Of a stretch of 64,000 nucleotides of DNA, positions 18,263-27,744 are shown one piece after another. How positions within the stretch are numbered: position 1 is the stretch's first letter; each line of letters begins with the position of its first letter. A model generated the notes under the pieces. That model did not search any database and was not told the DNA's origin. It saw nothing but the letters and a program-made list of their open reading frames with translations. The stretch is from CAZKAP01 sp964552195 (GTDB taxonomy: Bacteria; Bacteroidota; Bacteroidia; Flavobacteriales; Flavobacteriaceae), in NCBI GenBank assembly GCA_964552195.1, contig CAZKFM010000001.1, positions 372,001 to 436,000 on the forward strand, given 5' to 3'. The position numbers and the translations under genes are program-made.

Positions 18263-18892
18263 AAAGACGTAATTTAAGTTTAGTTAATATTAGCGTTACA
18301 TAATCATTCTGGCCCCCGGCTGATCTTTTGACAGTAAAGAGGTTAAACACTTTTAATATAGAAAAAAATCGCCTCTAACCCTGACAAATTATCAAAGAGA
18401 GCCCTTGGTATTCATTATTTGACAAAGAAAACAATTAAAAATAAATTATAATAGATTTAACAAATAAAATTCAGGGGTCGTAAAGAAATCGTGTTTTGCT
18501 AAAATTAAAATATTGATAAACAGCAACTAAGCTCTTAGATGCCTTTAAAATTACATACTGTTCGCTTTTCCTTCATCTTGAAAAATATGAACCTGTTTGG
18601 CCATAAGTTTAGCAAAGTGTCAATAAATTAACATTTGACATTGAGCTTGCTAGAATGCGTCGAGTGCCGTAAACTTTACCCTAATTTAATGGGGAAGCCC
18701 TTGAAATACCATATAATGCGGTCAAAAATAAGGCCTGTTTCTAAGTGAAGTTAAGGATTAATGACGAGACGGATTTAAGCTCAAACGATTGATTGCCATT
18801 TAAGGCAGCGAGGGTTGAGGATTCCTCAGTTTACTGTTCATACTTTTGTATTATTGCTAGCGCAACCTATATCATACTACACCGACAGAGAA
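18263..18892. other. AT-rich divergent control region between susC and GH65
   Basis: About 630 bases with no credible gene. It must hold the promoters of the susCD unit (minus) and the GH65 operon (plus). TTTGACA occurs three times (18327, 18418, 18634). The last copy forms an inverted repeat TGTCAA-N11-TTGACA at 18618-18640. A perfect -7 box for the plus strand lies at 18841. I found no perfect TAnnTTTG on the minus strand for susC, so its start site is unclear. No small RNA or riboswitch shape that I recognise. Confidence 0.5.
18841..18848 (+). promoter_or_regulatory. Bacteroidota -7 promoter box for GH65 operon
   Basis: TACTTTTG fits TAnnTTTG exactly, with a TTG at 18815 in roughly the -33 place. 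Transcription would start near 18853, which favours the ATG at 18893 over an upstream in-frame start at 18815. Confidence 0.6.
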
Positions 18893-21196
18893 ATGAATCA
18901 GGATTATATACAGGCTCATCCCTGGTCCATAGTGGAAGAGGGATTCGATGCGGAGCGGGTGATGTCCTCCGAGAGTCTTTTTAGTATAGGTAATGGTGCC
19001 ATGGGGCAACGTGCCAATTTCGAGGAAACCTACAGCGGGGATACCTTTCAGGGGAGTTATATCGCAGGGGTCTATTATCCGGATAAGACCCGCGTGGGCT
19101 GGTGGAAGAACGGCTATCCGGAATACTTCGCCAAGGTGCTGAACGCCCCGTCCTGGATCGGGTTTCACATAGAAATCGACGGGGAACCCCTGGATCTAAA
19201 TACCGCTTCGGAAATTCTGGCTTTTCGCCGTGAACTCAACATGAGGGAGGGTTGGTACCGCCGGGAATTCCAACTGCGAAGCGCTGCGGGTAAACTCATC
19301 GAGGTACAGTCGACCCGTTTCCTCTCCCTGGGATTGGATGAGGTTGGTGCCATACAATATATAATATCCTTGCCTGAAGAGGAGGCCGAGATCAGCGTTC
19401 GATCGCTGATCGATGGTAATATTACGAATCAGGATACCAATTGGGATGATCAGTTCTGGGCCCATGAGGACGCGGAGTCTTCTGGAAATCGGGCTTGCCT
19501 GCTTTCCCACACCCTGAAAACCTTTTTCCATATATGTACCTTTCAGCAGACCCGGGTCTGGACGGATGGCTCCGATTGGAGTCCTGTGGAGTCCTCTGCC
19601 GAGAATCACCGTCCATCCACCTCATATAAAGGAAGACTGAGCAAGGGGTCTGTCCTGACCATAGAGAAGTTCGGGGGTTATACGGTTAGCCGTAACCATC
19701 CCAAAGATGAACTCCGTACCCGGGCTAATGAGGTTTTGGACCTGGCCACGGCCAAGGGCTGGCAAACTCTCCTGGAAGAGCAGCGGCAATCCTGGTCGGA
19801 CATATGGGGCATGAGCGACATACAGATCGAAGGGGATATCAAGGCTCAGCAGGGTATCCGCTTCAACATATTCCAGTTGAATCAAACGTATCTGGGTACC
19901 GATTCCAGGTTAAATATCGGACCCAAGGGCTTCACGGGTGAAAAATACGGGGGCAGCACCTATTGGGATACCGAGGCCTACTGCCTGCCGTTTTACATCG
20001 CCACCAAGAACCAGGCAGTGGCCCGAAACCTCTTGCAATACCGCTACGAACACCTGGAAAAGGCCATCGAAAATGCCGAAAAGCTAGGGTTTACAGGAGG
20101 GGCAGCGCTCTATCCCATGGTGACCATGAACGGAGAGGAATGCCATAACGAATGGGAGATCACCTTCGAGGAAATCCATCGCAATGGGGCCATTGCCTTT
20201 GCCATATTCAATTATTACCGATATACCGGCGATTATACCTACATACCGGAGATGGGTCTGGAGGTACTCATAGGGATCAGCCGCTTCTGGGCGCAGCGCG
20301 TCAACTATTCTGAGCGCAGGGAGCAGTACGTAATCCTGGGCGTGACCGGACCCAACGAATACGAGAATAATGTTAACAACAATTGGTACACCAATTACCT
20401 GGCCAAGTGGTGCCTGGAGTACACCCTCGAACAATTGCAAAAGGTCCGCGAAGGCTATTCTGAAGATTACGACCGCATCATAGGGGTAACCCGTCTGCGG
20501 GACTCCGAAACCGACTTCTGGCAAGAAGTTGCGGAACAGATGTATTTTCCCTATTCGGAGAAGTACCAGGTGTTCCTTCAGCAGGATGGCTTCCTGGACA
20601 AGGAACTGGTTCCTGCCAGCCAGTTGGACCGTACCCAGCGTCCGTTGAATCAGAAATGGAGTTGGGATCGCATATTGCGAAGTCCTTACATTAAGCAGGC
20701 CGATGTGCTGCAGGGCTTCTACTTTTTCGAAGACCACTTCAGCCGGGAACAGTTAGAAACCCATTTCGATTTCTACGAACCCCTGACCGTACATGAGTCT
20801 TCCCTTTCGCCCTGCATACACAGCATACAGGCAGCGAGGCTGGGGCGCATGGACAAGGCCTATGAACTCTATCTGAGGACCTCGCGACTGGACCTGGACG
20901 ACTACAACAAGGAAGTCGAAGAAGGGCTCCACATTACTTCTATGGCGGGCACCTGGTTGAGCATAGTCGAAGGATTCGCTGGTCTCAGGGTGCTTGGGGA
21001 CAAGCTGCACCTCGATCCGAAGCTGCCGGAACAATGGGAGTCGTATTCCTTTAGAATCAACTTCCGGAACCGCGTTATCACCACCCAGGTAAGCCGTTCG
21101 AACATTCAATTCCGACTCGAGGGGAACGAGGAGATGTCCATAAGGCTGCGAGGAGAACGGGTAGTACTTAAACCTGAAGAAACCATAGAGTTTTAA
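18893..21196 (+). CDS. GH65 family glycoside phosphorylase/hydrolase (maltose phosphorylase type)
   Basis: 767 residues from the ATG at 18893, chosen because the -7 box at 18841 lies inside any longer reading and the protein then starts at the family's NQDYIQAHPW-type N-terminus. Family features: GNGAMGQRANFEE, the YWDTEAYCLP substrate pocket, and GPNEYENNVNNN, where E489 is the expected general acid, very close to the numbering of characterised maltose phosphorylases. No signal peptide, so cytoplasmic. GH65 phosphorolyses maltose or related alpha-glucobiose to beta-glucose-1-phosphate and glucose; linkage preference cannot be read here. No beta-phosphoglucomutase gene is adjacent, unlike many Bacteroidota maltodextrin loci. 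First gene of a five-gene plus-strand operon. Confidence 0.92.
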   Translation: MNQDYIQAHPWSIVEEGFDAERVMSSESLFSIGNGAMGQRANFEETYSGDTFQGSYIAGVYYPDKTRVGWWKNGYPEYFAKVLNAPSWIGFHIEIDGEPLDLNTASEILAFRRELNMREGWYRREFQLRSAAGKLIEVQSTRFLSLGLDEVGAIQYIISLPEEEAEISVRSLIDGNITNQDTNWDDQFWAHEDAESSGNRACLLSHTLKTFFHICTFQQTRVWTDGSDWSPVESSAENHRPSTSYKGRLSKGSVLTIEKFGGYTVSRNHPKDELRTRANEVLDLATAKGWQTLLEEQRQSWSDIWGMSDIQIEGDIKAQQGIRFNIFQLNQTYLGTDSRLNIGPKGFTGEKYGGSTYWDTEAYCLPFYIATKNQAVARNLLQYRYEHLEKAIENAEKLGFTGGAALYPMVTMNGEECHNEWEITFEEIHRNGAIAFAIFNYYRYTGDYTYIPEMGLEVLIGISRFWAQRVNYSERREQYVILGVTGPNEYENNVNNNWYTNYLAKWCLEYTLEQLQKVREGYSEDYDRIIGVTRLRDSETDFWQEVAEQMYFPYSEKYQVFLQQDGFLDKELVPASQLDRTQRPLNQKWSWDRILRSPYIKQADVLQGFYFFEDHFSREQLETHFDFYEPLTVHESSLSPCIHSIQAARLGRMDKAYELYLRTSRLDLDDYNKEVEEGLHITSMAGTWLSIVEGFAGLRVLGDKLHLDPKLPEQWESYSFRINFRNRVITTQVSRSNIQFRLEGNEEMSIRLRGERVVLKPEETIEF

Positions 21197-21210
21197 ATGA
21201 ATCCGACGAA

Positions 21211-23091
21211 ATGAAAGCTACTTTACAAGGTCTGAGCAGCGGCCTGCTTGTTGGTCTGGTACTCATCCAGTACACGGTGCAGGCGCAGGTAGACAGGGTG
21301 GAACCTCCGAACTGGTGGGTCGGTATGAAGAACACCGAACTCACCGTATTGCTTCATGGTAAAGATCTGCAGAAATACGAGGTCAGTACCACCTATCCCG
21401 GAGTTTCTATAACCTCAGTGGATAGGGCCGATAGTCCGAACTACCTCTTTGTGACTATGGAAATTGCACCGGAAACCGGAGCCGGAGACCTCGAGCTTCT
21501 GCTTACTCCGGAAAGGGGACGGAAGCGACGCGTAAGTTATCCGCTTCGAGCCCGGGAAAAGGCCGGCAGTGAATACATCGGATTCGACTCCTCCGATGCC
21601 ATTTACCTGATTACTCCGGACCGCTTCGCCAATGGGGACCCTGCCAATGATGCGTTCGATGACCTCAGGGAAAAGCGAATAGACCGTTCCGACGATTATG
21701 CCCGTCATGGAGGTGACATCAGAGGTATCATTAAAGGGTTGGACTATATACAGGGGCTGGGCTTTACCGCGATCTGGCCAAGCCCGCTGCTAATTAACGA
21801 TATGGAACGGAGTTCGTATCACGGGTATGCCATCACCGACTACTATCAGGTGGACCCTCGCTTTGGTACACTTAAGGAGTACCGGGAACTGGCAGACCGC
21901 GCTCGAGCGAAAGGCATGAAGCTGATTATGGATCAGGTCGCTAATCACGCCGGAAGCGGACACTGGTGGATGAAGGACCTGCCGTTTAAAGACTGGCTGA
22001 ATTATCAGTCGTTCTATGAAGAGGGTCAGGCACCCCCTCGTTCGAACCACCGGCGCACTGTTAACCAGGATCCCTATGCCTCCCAGGCAGACCGTCAGGA
22101 GATGTCGAATGGCTGGTTCGTAACCGCCATGCCCGATCTCAATCAGCGAAATCCCTTCATGGCCGAATACATCATTCAGAACAGTATCTGGTGGATAGAA
22201 ACCCTGGGCCTGGGCGGGATTCGTCAGGATACCTATCCCTATCCGGATAAGGCCTTCATGGCCGAATGGGCACGAAGGATCATGGAGGAGTATCCCAATT
22301 TTAACATAGTGGGCGAGGAATGGAGTTACAACCCGCTTTTGGTAGGGTACTGGCAGGACGGGACTCAGAATCGCGATGGGTACCGTTCCTATCTAAAGAC
22401 CCCCATGGACTTTCCCATGCAGAGAGCTATTGTTAACGGGCTGATAGAGGACGAAAGCTGGGATCGCGGTCTGGTCAAAATCTACGAGGGGCTCGCCAAT
22501 GATTTCGCTTATGTAAATCCAGGTTCCGTTATGCTGTTTCCTGACAACCACGACATGGACCGCATACTCACCCAACTGGATATGAGGGAGGATCTCACTC
22601 GTCAGGCACTCGCGCTAATCGCATACCTTCCCCGTATACCCCAGATTTATTACGGAACGGAGGTGCTCATGGAAAACACGGCCAAACCCGGCGATCACGG
22701 ACTCATACGTACCGAATTTCCCGGTGGCTGGCCCGATCACAGCCAAAACGCCTTTACGGGAGCAGGACTGAGTGATGAGCAGAAGGAGATGCAGGCATTT
22801 GTCCGCAAACTTTTTTCCTTCCGCAAGGAAACCAACGTACTCCACAAAGGTGAGACCATACATTTCGCTCCCAGGGAAGGAGTCTATGTATTGGGAAGGT
22901 TTTCCGGGCCGAAAATGGTACTGCTTGCCCTGAACAAAAACGGCGAAGAGGCAACCCTCGACCTGGATGGGTACTATAAGGAGTTACAGCTGACTGGCCG
23001 AGAGGGCAAGGATGTCTTCAGCGGCGAATCCCTCACTGTCGGGAGTACACTGACTATACCCGCTAACGGTCTTCGTCTAATTTCCTTCTGA
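21211..23091 (+). CDS. GH13 neopullulanase/cyclomaltodextrinase-like (SusA type)
   Basis: 626 residues with a cleavable signal peptide (ends VQAQ), so periplasmic. An N-terminal beta-sandwich (about 30-120) of the kind found in cyclomaltodextrinases precedes the GH13 barrel. Visible catalytic trio: nucleophile D340 (GIRQDTYP), acid/base E369 (VGEEW) and stabiliser D448 (PDNHD). GFTAIWPSPLL and DQVANHAGSGH match conserved regions I and neighbours. It would cut maltodextrins, pullulan or cyclodextrins to short sugars for the GH65 enzyme. It follows GH65 by 14 bases and precedes another GH13 gene by 1 base. Confidence 0.92.
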   Translation: MKATLQGLSSGLLVGLVLIQYTVQAQVDRVEPPNWWVGMKNTELTVLLHGKDLQKYEVSTTYPGVSITSVDRADSPNYLFVTMEIAPETGAGDLELLLTPERGRKRRVSYPLRAREKAGSEYIGFDSSDAIYLITPDRFANGDPANDAFDDLREKRIDRSDDYARHGGDIRGIIKGLDYIQGLGFTAIWPSPLLINDMERSSYHGYAITDYYQVDPRFGTLKEYRELADRARAKGMKLIMDQVANHAGSGHWWMKDLPFKDWLNYQSFYEEGQAPPRSNHRRTVNQDPYASQADRQEMSNGWFVTAMPDLNQRNPFMAEYIIQNSIWWIETLGLGGIRQDTYPYPDKAFMAEWARRIMEEYPNFNIVGEEWSYNPLLVGYWQDGTQNRDGYRSYLKTPMDFPMQRAIVNGLIEDESWDRGLVKIYEGLANDFAYVNPGSVMLFPDNHDMDRILTQLDMREDLTRQALALIAYLPRIPQIYYGTEVLMENTAKPGDHGLIRTEFPGGWPDHSQNAFTGAGLSDEQKEMQAFVRKLFSFRKETNVLHKGETIHFAPREGVYVLGRFSGPKMVLLALNKNGEEATLDLDGYYKELQLTGREGKDVFSGESLTVGSTLTIPANGLRLISF

Positions 23092-23092
23092 G

Positions 23093-24979
23093 ATGAAATC
23101 CACCCTGACCCCTGCATTGCTTTTCCTGTCCCTGATCGCTATGGGTTTACAGGCCTGCAAGGACCGCCCGGGTGCCGGAAAACCCAATTATGCAGATAAA
23201 GAGATGAACCGTAAAATTGTTGTCTATCAGGTATTCACCCGCTTGTTCGGTAACACGAATACGACCAATACGCCCTGGGGCACCAAGGAGGAAAACGGAG
23301 TGGGGAAATTCTCGGATTTCGACGATACCGCACTTTCAGAGATTAAGTATCTTGGGGTTACCCATATCTGGTACACGGGAGTGCCCCATCATGCGGTGAT
23401 TTCAGATTATTCCGAATACGGCATATCCAATGACGATCCCGATGTAGTCAAGGGGCGGGCCGGCTCTCCTTACGCGGTTAAGGACTACTACAACGTAAAT
23501 CCGGACCTGGCCGACGAGCCGGACCGAAGGCTGGAAGAATTCGAGGCTCTGGTGCAGCGCACCCATGCCCAGGGCATGAAGGTCATCATCGATATTGTTC
23601 CCAATCACGTTGCCCGTCATTATCAGGGGCTATTCAATCCTCCCGGAGTTACGGATTTTGGGGCCGGTGACGATACTTCGGTGGAATACGCCCGGGACAA
23701 TAATTTCTATTACATTCCCGGTGAGGCCTTCCGCGTTCCTGAACTGCCCGAGGGCATAGCGCCTCTGGGTGGGGCATCCCATCTACTGGCCGATGGCGCA
23801 TTCGAGGAGTTTCCGGCCAAATGGACAGGTAATGGTTCGCGTGAAGCCCAACCCCACTATAACGACTGGTACGAAACCGTAAAAATCAACTACGGGGTTC
23901 GTCCGGATGGAACCTACGACTTCGATTTGCTGCCCGAAGAACTATCGGAGGCACCGATAGCGGAACACTACCGCTTCTGGTCCGATAAGGACGTACCCGA
24001 TTCCTGGATTAAGTTCAGGGATATCGCCCTGTATTGGCTCGACAAGGGCGTGGATGGGTTTCGATTCGATATGGCCGAGATGGTTCCGGTGGAATTCTGG
24101 AGTTACCTCAATTCGAGTATCAAGAATAAGAACCCGGAAGCCTTCCTGCTGGCCGAAGTCTATAACCCCGACCTCTACAGGGACTATCTGTACAAGGGGC
24201 GCATGGACTACCTGTACGACAAGGTAGACTTATACGACAGTATTAAGCACATCATGAAGGGGTACGGATGGACCGATCACATCGCTGTGGTCCAGGATAA
24301 GTTCAGGGATATAGAGCATCACCTGTTGCATTTTCTGGAGAATCATGACGAGCAGCGCATCGCCAGCCCGGAGTTTGCGGGCAGGGCCGAAATCGGCAAG
24401 CCGGCCATGGTGGTTTCGGCTACCATCAGCACTTCTCCAACTCTGGTGTATTTCGGTCAGGAGCTTGGCGAGCCGGGTGCCGAAGACGGCGGTTTCGGGG
24501 ATCCGTCCCGCACCTCCATCTTCGATTATGTCGGTGTGCCCCACCTGCAACGCTGGGTAAATGATAAGCGTTTCGATGGGGGGCAATCGTTGCCTGCAGA
24601 AAGAGACCTCAGGGACTTCTATAAACGACTCCTGAACACCACCATATCCGAAACGGCTTTTATGGGGGATTACCGGGAGATTCATTTCTATAATAAGGAG
24701 CAAAACGAGCGCTACGACCACCGTATATTCTCGTATGTCCGCTGGAACGAAGACGCCAGGGTGGTAGTTGCGGCCAATTTCGATACCGTTGCCCGGTACG
24801 AACTCGACCTGAGGCTGCCTCCTGACTTGCTACAGTCCTGGAGCCTTCAGGATGGGGAATATCCCGTAAGCGAGCTCCTCTACGGACAATCCAAAGGCCC
24901 GCTGAGGGTCGAGGGCGGAGTGGGACACCTCCCGATTGCCCTGGCCCCTCTGGAATCTGTAATTTTTCGTATTCAATAA
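23093..24979 (+). CDS. GH13 alpha-amylase-family lipoprotein
   Basis: 628 residues. Lipobox LQAC, then a GH13 barrel starting at VVYQVFTRLFG. Catalytic trio: D326 (GFRFDMAEM), E355 (LLAEVYNP) and D419 (ENHDEQR). There is an insertion-rich region between residues 180 and 280 before the catalytic Asp. A lipid anchor places it in the outer or inner membrane, where it could trim starch-like glucans. It differs from its neighbour in having no N-terminal beta-sandwich. Co-transcribed with GH65, the first GH13 gene and a glycerophosphodiesterase. Exact specificity unknown. Confidence 0.9.
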   Translation: MKSTLTPALLFLSLIAMGLQACKDRPGAGKPNYADKEMNRKIVVYQVFTRLFGNTNTTNTPWGTKEENGVGKFSDFDDTALSEIKYLGVTHIWYTGVPHHAVISDYSEYGISNDDPDVVKGRAGSPYAVKDYYNVNPDLADEPDRRLEEFEALVQRTHAQGMKVIIDIVPNHVARHYQGLFNPPGVTDFGAGDDTSVEYARDNNFYYIPGEAFRVPELPEGIAPLGGASHLLADGAFEEFPAKWTGNGSREAQPHYNDWYETVKINYGVRPDGTYDFDLLPEELSEAPIAEHYRFWSDKDVPDSWIKFRDIALYWLDKGVDGFRFDMAEMVPVEFWSYLNSSIKNKNPEAFLLAEVYNPDLYRDYLYKGRMDYLYDKVDLYDSIKHIMKGYGWTDHIAVVQDKFRDIEHHLLHFLENHDEQRIASPEFAGRAEIGKPAMVVSATISTSPTLVYFGQELGEPGAEDGGFGDPSRTSIFDYVGVPHLQRWVNDKRFDGGQSLPAERDLRDFYKRLLNTTISETAFMGDYREIHFYNKEQNERYDHRIFSYVRWNEDARVVVAANFDTVARYELDLRLPPDLLQSWSLQDGEYPVSELLYGQSKGPLRVEGGVGHLPIALAPLESVIFRIQ

Positions 24980-24988
24980 AGAAAACGC

Positions 24989-25744
24989 ATGGGTAACATC
25001 AGGCTTTGTGCCATCATCGTTCTAACGGCGTGCCTCATGTCGGGATGCAAAGAGAAAGACGATATGCTGATCATCGGTCATAGGGGAGCCATGGGTTATG
25101 TGACAGAGAACACGCTCCCGTCCATACAGAAGGCCCTTGACATGGAAGTCGATATGATTGAAATCGATGTGTTTCGTATTCGTACGGGTGAGTTGGTTGT
25201 CTTCCACGACGAGACGGTGGATAAACTCACGGATGGTGAGGGACCCATAGAGGAAATGAGCTGGGATGAAGTCCGGGCCCTGGAAGTGAATGGCGGATAT
25301 CAGATTCCCAGTCTGCCGGAGGTTGTCCGACTAATCGACGGACGAGTTCCCCTGAATATCGAGCTGAAGGGGGCCGGTACTGCGCGGCCGGTAAACCAGT
25401 GGTTGAACGAGTACAGCCCTTCTCCTGGCTGGATAGCGGATCACATCGTAATCTCCAGTTTTCGTTGGGAAGAGCTGGATCTCTATCGCACCCTGGACCC
25501 CGACATGCCTATAGCCGTACTAACGGAGGGCGATCCGACCCTTGCTCTGATCGTGGCCAGGGAGCTGAGTGCCGTCGCCATCAACCCATATTATAAGGGC
25601 CTGACCGCCGAACAGGTAGCCGAGATTCACAGTGAAGGGTATAAAGTATATACCTATACGGTAAACGATCCCAAGGATATTGAGCGCATGCGCGACATCG
25701 GAGTCGATGGTATATTCACCAATTTTCCGGACCGGGCGCGGTGA
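24989..25744 (+). CDS. Glycerophosphodiester phosphodiesterase lipoprotein
   Basis: 251 residues with lipobox MSGC (C20). The catalytic GDPD set is present: H31-R32 (GHRG), E40-N (ENT), EID and the second His in VFHDETVD. Later LNIELKG, a YTVNDP segment and the GVDGIFTNFPD end complete the TIM barrel. It hydrolyses glycerophosphodiesters from lipid turnover to glycerol-3-phosphate and an alcohol, probably in the periplasm. It is 9 bases after a GH13 gene and overlaps the flavoprotein start by 4 bases (GTGA). Nearby glpK/glpF on the other strand suggest a local theme of glycerol use. Confidence 0.92.
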   Translation: MGNIRLCAIIVLTACLMSGCKEKDDMLIIGHRGAMGYVTENTLPSIQKALDMEVDMIEIDVFRIRTGELVVFHDETVDKLTDGEGPIEEMSWDEVRALEVNGGYQIPSLPEVVRLIDGRVPLNIELKGAGTARPVNQWLNEYSPSPGWIADHIVISSFRWEELDLYRTLDPDMPIAVLTEGDPTLALIVARELSAVAINPYYKGLTAEQVAEIHSEGYKVYTYTVNDPKDIERMRDIGVDGIFTNFPDRAR

Positions 25745-27001
25745 ATGGTGATGTACTCATCGTCGGCGGCGGGGCCGCCGGTTTCTTTGCGGCCATCCAT
25801 CTGGCCGAGGCGCGGCCCGAATGGAGGATTGTATTGATAGAAAAGGGGGCAAGCTGCTGCAGAAGGTGCGTATATCCGGCGGAGGACGCTGCAATGTTAC
25901 CCATGCCCAGTGGGATCCGGTCGAACTGGTGCGGTATTACCCCAGGGGCGAGCGGGAATTGCTGGGGCCTTTTCATCGGTACGCCCCTCAGGACACAGTC
26001 GAATTCTTTCGCCTCAGAGGCATAGAGCTCAAGACCGAGGCAGATGGTCGTATGTTTCCCGTCTCCGACGATTCCCAAACTATAGTCAACTGCCTTATGG
26101 GCGAAGCCCGTCGGCTGGGTGTCGAGATCAGGACGGGAACCGAGCTCAGAAGCCTCGAGGCTGGCAATTCCATATGGGAGGCTCATACTAACCAGGGTAT
26201 CTATACGGCTCGTTTTGTGATCATGGCAATGGGGAGCAGTCCCCGTACCTGGTCGATGCTTCGGGATCTTGGACACACCCTTGTTCCTCCGGCACCCTCC
26301 CTGTTCACCTTCATGTGTCGGGATGTGCTGATTGAAGGGCTGCAGGGGTTGAGTACTCCGGTTCTCTTGGAGGTTAGCATTCCGGGTGAAGCGGCCGGAG
26401 GACGGAAGGGTCAACATCTGCGCTCAGAAGGGCCGCTTCTGATCACTTACTCGGGGCTCAGTGGTCCGGCCATCCTCAGGCTCTCTGCCTGGGGCGCCCG
26501 AATTCTAAACGAATGTTCATACGATTTCGAACTCAGGGTGGACTGGGTGCCGGATTTGAATGAGGCCGACTTGGCTCAGCAATGGACCGGGCTCAGGGCT
26601 TCGGATTCCAGAAAGCAGTTGGGGGGACGGGCCCAGTTCGGACTGCCCAGGCGTCTTTGGCAGGGGCTGGTAGAACGCTCGGGTTTATCGGGCGAGAAGA
26701 CCTGGGGGGAACCAACGAGGCCGAATGGGAGAGACTCCGGCTAGTACTGAAGAGTACCCGTCTGGAGATCAGGGGCAAGAGCACCTTTAAGGACGAATTT
26801 GTGACTGCAGGGGGCGTCTCTCTGGCCGAGGTCGACTTTAGAACCTTCGAAAGCCGCCTGTTTCCGGGGCTTTATTTCGCAGGCGAAGTACTGGATATCG
26901 ACGCGCTTACCGGTGGGTTCAACTTTCAGAACGCCTGGACCGGTGCTTATCACGCAGCCAGGGCAATGGCAGCAGCCGAATCAGGGGGGCGAGCTGACTA
27001 A
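25741..27001 (+). pseudogene. HI0933/BaiN-family flavoprotein, two frameshifts
   Basis: The GTG start at 25741 gives an FAD-binding beginning (DVLIVGGGAAGFFAAIHLA). The family's continuation (GKLLQKVRISGGGRCNVTH) is found one frame over from about 25846. Its C-terminal part (KSTFKDEFVTAGGVSL, GLYFAGEVLDIDALTGGFNFQNAW) is in the third frame from about 26705. Adding one G to the five-G run at 25845-25849 and one G to the six-G run at 26704-26709 restores a continuous protein of about 420 residues. Both lesions are thus single-base losses in G homopolymers: either consensus errors or a truly broken gene. Intact members are soluble FAD oxidoreductases of poorly known function. Last gene of the GH65/GH13/GDPD operon. 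Confidence 0.85.
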
Positions 27002-27741
27002 AACGGAAGGTTGCCTTCGAGATACTGATAGAATACAGCGGCAAAGGCACCCCCGACCGTAGGACCAATCACGGGAATCCAGGCATATTTCCTGTTGAAG
27101 CCGGCCTTACCCTGAATAGGAAGGATAGCATGGGCGTTGCGGGGTCCAGGATCTCGCGCCGGATTTATGACCTAGCCCGTGGTTCCGCCCTGGGCGATAC
27201 CAATACACCAGACCACAAGAGCCACAGGCAGTGCTCCCAGGCCTATTTTTTTGCCTCCTTCCCGGATCATGGGGTCTGCAAAATACAGTACGGCGAAGAC
27301 CAGAACGAAAGTCCCGGCTACTTCCGCCATGATGTTCCTCATGGTGTGGTATATGGCAGGTTCGGTGCAGAAGACGCCCCGTTTAATCAAGGGGTCCGCT
27401 GTAGTCTTGAGGTGATCGGCATAGAGATACCAGACTAACAAGGCTCCGGCTAATGCGCCTGCCATCTGCGCCAGTATGTAAGCGGGAACGTCGAATATGG
27501 GGAACTCGCCAGCCAGTGCGAGTCCTACGGTAACGGCCGGGTTAATGTGGGCTCCGCTGTATGGGGCGGTAACCAGTACCGCAACATAGACGGAAAGCGC
27601 CCAGCCCGTGGTTATCAACATCCAGCCACCGTCGCTGCCCCTGTTCCCTTTGGTGTCCTTGAGAAGCACATTGGCGTTGACTCCGCAGCCCAGCAGAATC
27701 AAGAGAAAGGTACCGAGAAATTCGGCAAAGATCGGATTCAT
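26998..27741 (-). pseudogene. glpF: Glycerol facilitator/aquaporin, interrupted by in-frame TAG
   Basis: From the ATG at 27741 the protein has MIP-family segments: a first NPA box (SGAHINPAVTVG), ILAQMAGALAGALLVW and GALPVALVVWCIGIAQGGTTG. It then meets a TAG at 27172-27174 where homologues have Tyr. The same frame continues without another stop to 26998 and contains the second pore box (INPARDPGPR) and a final membrane helix (YAWIPVIGPTVGGAFAAVF). The whole would be about 247 residues. The Asp after the second NPAR is the glycerol-channel type. Stopping at TAG would remove the second pore half-helix and the last helix, so the 189-residue product should be inactive. Three bases downstream of glpK. 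Confidence 0.85.
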
Positions 27742-27744
27742 GGT

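Noticed and set aside
18305..18325. GC-rich GGCCCCCGGC element upstream of susC as a riboswitch or terminator
   Set aside because: No stable stem followed by a T run in either orientation and no known riboswitch shape.
18419..18452. TTGACA and TATAAT resembling a sigma-70 promoter
   Set aside because: The spacing is 22 bases rather than about 17, and Bacteroidota promoters use TAnnTTTG; more likely AT-rich chance.
25845..26709. G runs in the flavoprotein gene as phase-variation switches
   Set aside because: Runs of five and six G are short for slipped-strand switching, and two simultaneous off states are better explained by consensus error or decay.
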